Of a stretch of 64,000 nucleotides of DNA, positions 58,928 to 64,000 are shown piece by piece. Where the stretch lies: the NCBI RefSeq assembly GCF_021869535.1, contig NW_026262679.1, forward strand, positions 78,179,143 to 78,243,142, read 5' to 3'. The stretch is from Mytilus californianus. Taxonomy: Eukaryota; Mollusca; Bivalvia; Mytilida; Mytilidae. A program made the translations under genes and the position numbers. The notes beneath the pieces were generated by a model, which was not told where the DNA came from, made no database searches, and saw only the letters and a list, made by a program, of their open reading frames with translations. Position 1 is the stretch's first letter; each line of letters starts with the position of its first letter.

Positions 58928-61100
58928 GACTATGCCTTTTTTGTAAAAAAAACATTTTCTTTTAGTACTACTGATATATATAGCTTTTATTTTGGATATA
59001 CAGTGTCTCATAAGTCTTTATAGGCTGGATATTGATCCTTTTTTATGATTTTGTTTTGTAATTTCATTATAGATCAATATGTGACACTTAAATAAACAGT
59101 TTTTTTTATCTTATCTTATCTCATTTTAACATAACTGTTTTGTTGTGGCATAATATTACATTTGCTTTAAATAACAGTCATAAAATATGATGAACTTCAT
59201 AGACTGATATTTTTTAAAACAAATTTTCATTTACATTACTAGTTATGATATTTTATACTACAGGTGAAGTGCTAGTCATGAAAGTAAAGAGGACAATCCA
59301 ACTGAAGGAAAATACAAAAGTTGCCTTGAAAGAATTTTTAAAAACTGTTCCTGATATGGACATTTCATAAAAACTTTAAGTAATAGTAACAGCTAGTCCT
59401 TCAAATTGCAATTGATAACAAATAATAACTGTCTTGAATTGATATTGCCATCTTTACCTACATAATCTGTTAATTTGCAAAATGGAATTAGGAAAACAAA
59501 CATGCAGCATCTATATATCCATTAAAAAAGAAATGTTTCAAAATATATATCATTTAATTGATGAATTCAAAACATTTTAAAAACATGTTTTTAAAATCAT
59601 TGACTAAGACTGTTATTGCACTACTAATTTCAGAATTTTTTTTTTCTCTACATGCTTCATTTGCATCATCAGGTGTCTGTAAAATATAACAAAGAAGATG
59701 TTATAAAAAGGAAGATGAAATACAATAGTTGTTTTATTGCAATAGTAAGTTTTTTTTTCATTAAAATACATCGATATTAATTTAATCAGCTTTATTTTAT
59801 ATTTGTTATAATGGGAAAACTTAATTTTCTTTAATGAGGAAACATTAAATGATAGAATTTGTCAAAAGTCAATGAGAAAATTGCTTTTCATTTACACTTC
59901 TGAAATATTAATAAAAATAGGGATCAAAGGCCTTATTTTTTTGAAAAATAAAAGAAAAGTTTATATCTTTTTCTTGTATGTTGAATGATACTAAAAATAT
60001 CAAAAACAAAAAAGAATGTTTGCAAAATGTCCAGATGGAAGCTCAGAAAACAACACTGATTTACCTTAAGTAATTTGTTTTCACATTGCAATTAAGACTA
60101 TATGATAATGATAATTCCATTGAATTTATACTTGAAATATTTTTCATGTGTAAGTTTCTTCACAAAAGGACAGTTTTGCAAAGAAAACATCATTAAAAGT
60201 ATTGAAAGTCTGTTATCACTATAAAAAATGATAATGTCAGTGACATATAAAACATTATGCATTAATTTTCTCTTGTGATGTTTATATTAACTTATGTATT
60301 TTACTTTTTAGTGCACTTAAGCAAGGCTGATGAGTATGTTATAAACCTTCAAAGATTTTTTTAAAACCATGTAATCTTTTTAAAATATTTTCTTGTAGAT
60401 GATATTTATAGTAAATTTTAAACTAAATTATATTGTATTGCAATCTTCAAAGTGTCATGGGATATATAGTTTGTGACCCCTTCGTCATCCACTTTTGGTT
60501 CTTTATTCTTACTACAATATTTCAATAAAAAAGAATCATATTAATATAAACAGAAAACACTATGCCTGCAGGCCATATAGATTTAAATAAAGGTAATTGA
60601 TTCATTGAACTTGCTTTTGTTCATGTCAATCATCCCGAAATCCTTGAGGTGAAAGACCTTACATGATTCAAGATTCCATGTGCATTTGAAAATCTATAAT
60701 TAGATGAAGAACAGCTTAATGTCCGGAATATCTCTTTCATACTATGCACGTGCCTTTCGAAATACTAATTAAATAGTTATACATCAAAGTTTTGACTGAC
60801 TGCAAAAGTATAGAACTATGTAGAGAATATTATCTGTGTGTGAGCTATTTAGATCATTGATAAACACCGCGAAAGTAATAAATATGTCTTATTGGCGATT
60901 TGTGGTCAACATCACCCAGTGGAAAAGCAAGTACTTCTAAACATAAAATTGAGAATGGATACAAACTACCAAATTCTATTAAAAAGATATACATAAGTTT
61001 ATGATTATACAAATATTTTTTGGCCCTTGGGAATCATCTCAGCTATGTATAAATTTTGACCGGTCCCTGCCTAAAAAGTTTATTAGCATTCATGAGAAGC
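58928..61100. other. AT-rich unassigned DNA with a probable LINE 3' end
   Basis: 58960-59125 resembles a LINE or mRNA 3' end on the plus strand (AAATAAACAG followed by a TTATC microsatellite at 59108-59124). The remainder is AT-rich and featureless. A 16-base match to the R1 terminus (TAAAATTGAGAATGG) at about 60943-60958 is not followed by R1 sequence. Confidence 0.5.
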
Positions 61101-61300
61101 AAACTTCAAAGGCAGTGACATACTCGTCAGTTCGAAGGAACACAGTATGGTTCCGAGGGAGCACAGGATTGCTCCCTACTACTTTAGACAGCGCAGCATG
61201 GCTGCCGAACGAGTTGAACTGACGGTGGTGATGAGACAACTGAATTCTTGGGAGAATATATGAAATTTGGTTTATAGATCTAGACAATAAAATTTTATTA
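61101..61300. other. Structured segment next to the DIRS element
   Basis: Contains inverted pairs GTCAGTTC (about 61127) / GAACTGAC (about 61215) and GGAGCA / TGCTCC (about 61159-61178), and is GC-richer than its neighbours. May be the terminal region of the DIRS element, whose ends normally carry inverted repeats; not proven. Confidence 0.35.
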
Positions 61301-61501
61301 ATGTCCAAAAACTCAAATGAGAATCAGCTGAGTGCCCCCAAGGATGGTGTGAGGTGGTTTAGCCTTCAATATATCAACGATAACAAAACATGCTTCAAAG
61401 ACAAGTAAAAATTAACCACGTAAACAAACATAAAGTGTATTATATACACAAACAAACAATCCTATATAACACAATGAGTATATACAAATGTAAAAATAAA
61501 T

Positions 61502-62501
61502 TTACGACTCCGTTAAACTTTGTTGAGCAAATTTGATAGAAGTTGGGGGAATCTTGATATATCTACAATAACTATCTGATTTCCATCGACCAAGTAATTT
61601 GATCATATGATCTTCTATACGTGCTTTCCCCGCACTAGTTGCGGCACCAGATCTGAAAGAATGACCATTATACAAGTTTGGATTCTAACCGCAAAGTTCT
61701 AAAATATTCTTCAATTTCACTAGAAAAAAATTGTCTTGTTAAAGCTTCATTTTTACCTGTTATAAAAAGCGGATCAGCTGGAAACCCAATTCCAAATTCA
61801 GAATGCCTAATACTTACATATCTCTTTAAAGCCAAAAAAGGGCAAATAGAGTTATTTATTTTAAAAAGTTTAATATCTATTCCCTTTCGGAATGGATCAG
61901 TTTTATATTCTTAAAGTCTCAGAATAGCATAATCACTCTTTAAAATGATATCAGATATGCACAAGCTAGTTAAAGGGTCAAACTTATCGACATTCATGAC
62001 GGTAAATTCTCCACATCTCAAAAAGGCAAAACACGCAACTATGCAAGTTGTTTCTATTAAACAATCAATATATTTATCAAATACGCCCCTTCTAATTCTG
62101 AGGCAAATTTCCTGTAAAATTGGAAAAGTAATCGGCAACCTAGTTCTAGTTTGTGAGCATTGTATGCGTTTAACAGATTTTAAAATCAGAGTGAGTCTTG
62201 GTAAAAATTCGCCCTGAGGCATTTTTAGAGGATTATGATATCCTGACTTCAAATAAGCATGTCTTATACCACATAAATAAATTTTTATAGTAGTGTGTTT
62301 GAGTTTCAAAACTTTAAAACAATGTGCTATAAAGTAGATGAGAACGTCCTCTGATATAAGAGGTAGATCATGTGAATTATATGTAATATCATTTAGCAAC
62401 AAAAATCTAACAAAGTGAGAAAAACCTATATTATACAAAGATCTTGTTGTATTAGCAACAGCATGTGTCCATAATTGTTTGACTGTTTCATTCAACACCA
62501 C
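61502..62501 (-). pseudogene. DIRS tyrosine recombinase (split)
   Basis: First part 61911-62501: an N-terminal SAM-like core-binding region and the first catalytic Arg in CFAFLRCGEF (about residue 162). An in-frame TAA at 61911-61913 ends it, but the same frame continues open to about 61676. After a frame change near 61685 the remaining catalytic block is legible: GHSFRSGAATSAG (about 61625-61665, His and second Arg) and SDSYCRYI (about 61556-61582, Tyr nucleophile), ending at a TAA at 61502-61504. All R-H-R-Y residues are therefore present, with two breaks. The enzyme would integrate a circular DNA intermediate without target duplication. Confidence 0.8.
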
Positions 62502-62946
62502 ATTACTTCGTAGACACTCGTGCAGTTGTGTGGCAGCTTCTCTGCATGTGGAGCAAGGCGGTGGAATTTTTCTATCTGCAAACGAGATAAAGCGTCACTA
62601 ATGTTATTTTTACGACCCTTAATATGTTTTGCAGTTACCTGGAAGTTGTTTAAGCATGCGCACCACGTTAACTGTCGCATAAGCTTCATAATTTCGATAC
62701 ATTTTGATCTTCCCTTTTTAACAATTACTACAGTCGCCTCATTGTCACAAAGAAAGAGGATTTTTTTGCATTTCCATTCTTTACCCCATAAAAGAGCAGC
62801 TACTACTATCGGATATAGTTCTAAAAATGCCATCGATAACGATTTATCGTTTAAAGGAGGTAATTCTTTTGGCCACGTCGAGCAAAACCATTTTCCTTGA
62901 TAATAACCTCCGTACCCAATTCTAGAAGAGGCATCAGTGTATAGTT
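62492..62946 (-). pseudogene. DIRS RNase H domain
   Basis: In the frame displaced from the reverse transcriptase by the TA slip. LYTDASS near 62925-62945 supplies the first catalytic Asp, LELYPIVVAALLWG (about 62780-62825) the Glu, LCDNEATV (about 62725-62750) the second Asp, and ISDALSR (near 62585-62605) the last acidic position. It would degrade the RNA strand of the RNA/DNA hybrid. The C-terminus overlaps the recombinase frame by 10 bp. The 62492-62833 part is uninterrupted. Confidence 0.8.
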
Positions 62947-63951
62947 GTATATATCAAAATTAGAAGTGTAATTGGAGTCGTAAAACATGTTTATTCCGTT
63001 CCAATTATGTAGAAATCGGAGCCAAAATTCTGGGTCAACTCGACATTCCTTGCGTAAATTGACATAGAAATGAAGTTCTTTTACCTTAGTGGATAATTTT
63101 ATAAGATAGGAAATAAAAGATCTAGCTGGCACAATAACACGTGATGCAAAGTTTAAATGGCCTAAAAGTTGAAGTAATTCTCTTTTCGTACATGTTGACT
63201 TTTGAATTATGGAAATTATAAATTTGCAAATTCTTTCTACTTTGTTGGCAGGTAATCTAGTCTCTAATTTATCTGTATCTAACACAATACCAAGATATTC
63301 AATGCACGTTAGTGGGCCCATGGTTTTGTTTGCCGCAAGTGGAACATTTAATCGATTAAATAGCATGGTCATTAACGCCATTGTTCTTTTAGCATCGAAC
63401 TCTGGAGGGTCAACAGTAAGGAAGTCATCCAGTAAATTTAGAATATGTTTAACTTTGTAATTATGTTCTGCTATAAAACAAATCGCTGTAGAGATATTGT
63501 CAAATATTTTTGGGCTACTACGGCATTCGAATGACAATCGCACATAAAAACAATAAAGAGATTCCCATTTAAAACAAAATAATGGCCATTGATTCGGTAG
63601 CACTGGACATATTTTAAATGCATTTTGGACGTCGAACTTACAGACTTTTGTCCCTTTCCCGTATTTAGTAATGAGACAAATTGCGTCAACTATCTTGACA
63701 TACGACATAGAGCACAAATCTTTGTCTATAAGGTCGTTGATGCTAACGTGTTTATCGTTGTGCGGTGCAGACAAGTCTAAAATAAGTCGCTTTTTGAAAG
63801 AATATTTACCCTCTGCAACTCCCAACGGACTTACTCGATAATCATCAAAAGGTAAATTTTCAAACGAACCATAAACGAAACCGTTACACAGTTCTTTGTT
63901 AATAAGATATAAATCTGTATCTTTCTGTGACCTAGGGCTTAAATTATTTCT
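62851..63951 (-). pseudogene. DIRS reverse transcriptase
   Basis: Open on the minus strand from just after a TGA (63952-63954) down to 62851. Residues counted from the TTG at 63825 give the catalytic KFDVQNAF at 63-70 and the LLDDFL active site at 131-136. They are followed by LGHLNFASRVIVPARSF (about 218-234), a block characteristic of DIRS polymerases. The frame continues upstream of 63825 (LPFDDYRVSPLG), so 63825 is not a true start. Near 62950 an extra TA shifts the frame, so the last 22 residues or so of this frame are out of register and the true polyprotein would run into the RNase H frame. Role: copying element RNA into DNA. Confidence 0.85.
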
Positions 63952-64000
63952 TCATTCCATTGTTTTAATGTTATCATATTTAACCATAGTATCAAATCCA

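Larger units (their letters stand above)
61301..64000 (-). mobile_element. DIRS-type tyrosine-recombinase retrotransposon, decayed, runs off the window
   Basis: Minus-strand gene order reverse transcriptase, RNase H, tyrosine recombinase, which is diagnostic of DIRS-like elements. No integrase or LTR is seen. The 5' part lies beyond 64000; the 3' boundary is not exact. Breaks seen: TGA at 63952-63954, an extra TA near 62948-62953, TAA at 61911-61913, and a frame change near 61685. These make it inactive, but the conserved motifs are all readable, so decay is moderate. Confidence 0.85.

Noticed and set aside
61945-63460. Plus-strand frames of 83-126 codons
   Set aside because: Antisense shadows of the DIRS coding region.

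Overview
The window is an AT-rich, repeat-dense eukaryotic sequence with no operon-like or prokaryotic organisation. Several dispersed repeats match, from memory, families that are very abundant in marine mussels (Mytilus and relatives), so I infer a mytilid bivalve genome. That is recognition, not a database result. No complete protein-coding host gene is visible. The interpretable content is mobile DNA, a large tandem array, and a few isolated exon-like pieces.

Layout. 1-10857: dispersed repeats (R1, R2), a 5'-truncated LINE on the minus strand with an intact 1017-codon ORF (3953-7006), two palindromic MITEs of one family in opposite orientation (7123-7380 and 7455-8723), a second LINE 3' fragment nested in the second MITE, and a short repeat core with a hammerhead-like fold (8741-8830). 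10858-54412: a tandem array built from two related modules, here called alpha (about 2.2-2.45 kb) and beta (about 1.4-1.5 kb). They share a roughly 330 bp head but have different bodies. Six nearly identical alpha units run head to tail at 11861-26230. Older alternating beta/alpha units follow and are broken by inserts at about 30658-35847 and 42771-51203. Alpha units carry a hairpin minisatellite, a cluster of AGGTCA half-sites, a purine tract and an exon-like segment (B). Beta units carry another exon-like segment (A).

The inserts contain bivalve dispersed repeats, three MITE families, a LINE remnant with a triplicated 3' region, a promoter-like stretch, a near-perfect 110 bp palindrome, and small plus-strand exon-like pieces (46598-46651, 48230-48325). 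One of these is preceded by a MITE inserted exactly at its splice acceptor. East of the array are a candidate terminal exon with a polyadenylation signal (56287-56582), an inverted beta copy (58110-58927) and, at the right edge, a decayed DIRS-type tyrosine-recombinase retrotransposon on the minus strand (about 61300 to beyond 64000) encoding reverse transcriptase, RNase H and recombinase.

The most notable structure is the alpha/beta array: recent local amplification of one module, length variation caused by a hairpin minisatellite, patchwork variants suggesting gene conversion, and splice-site-bounded segments kept in register through many copies. Its function, if any, is unknown.
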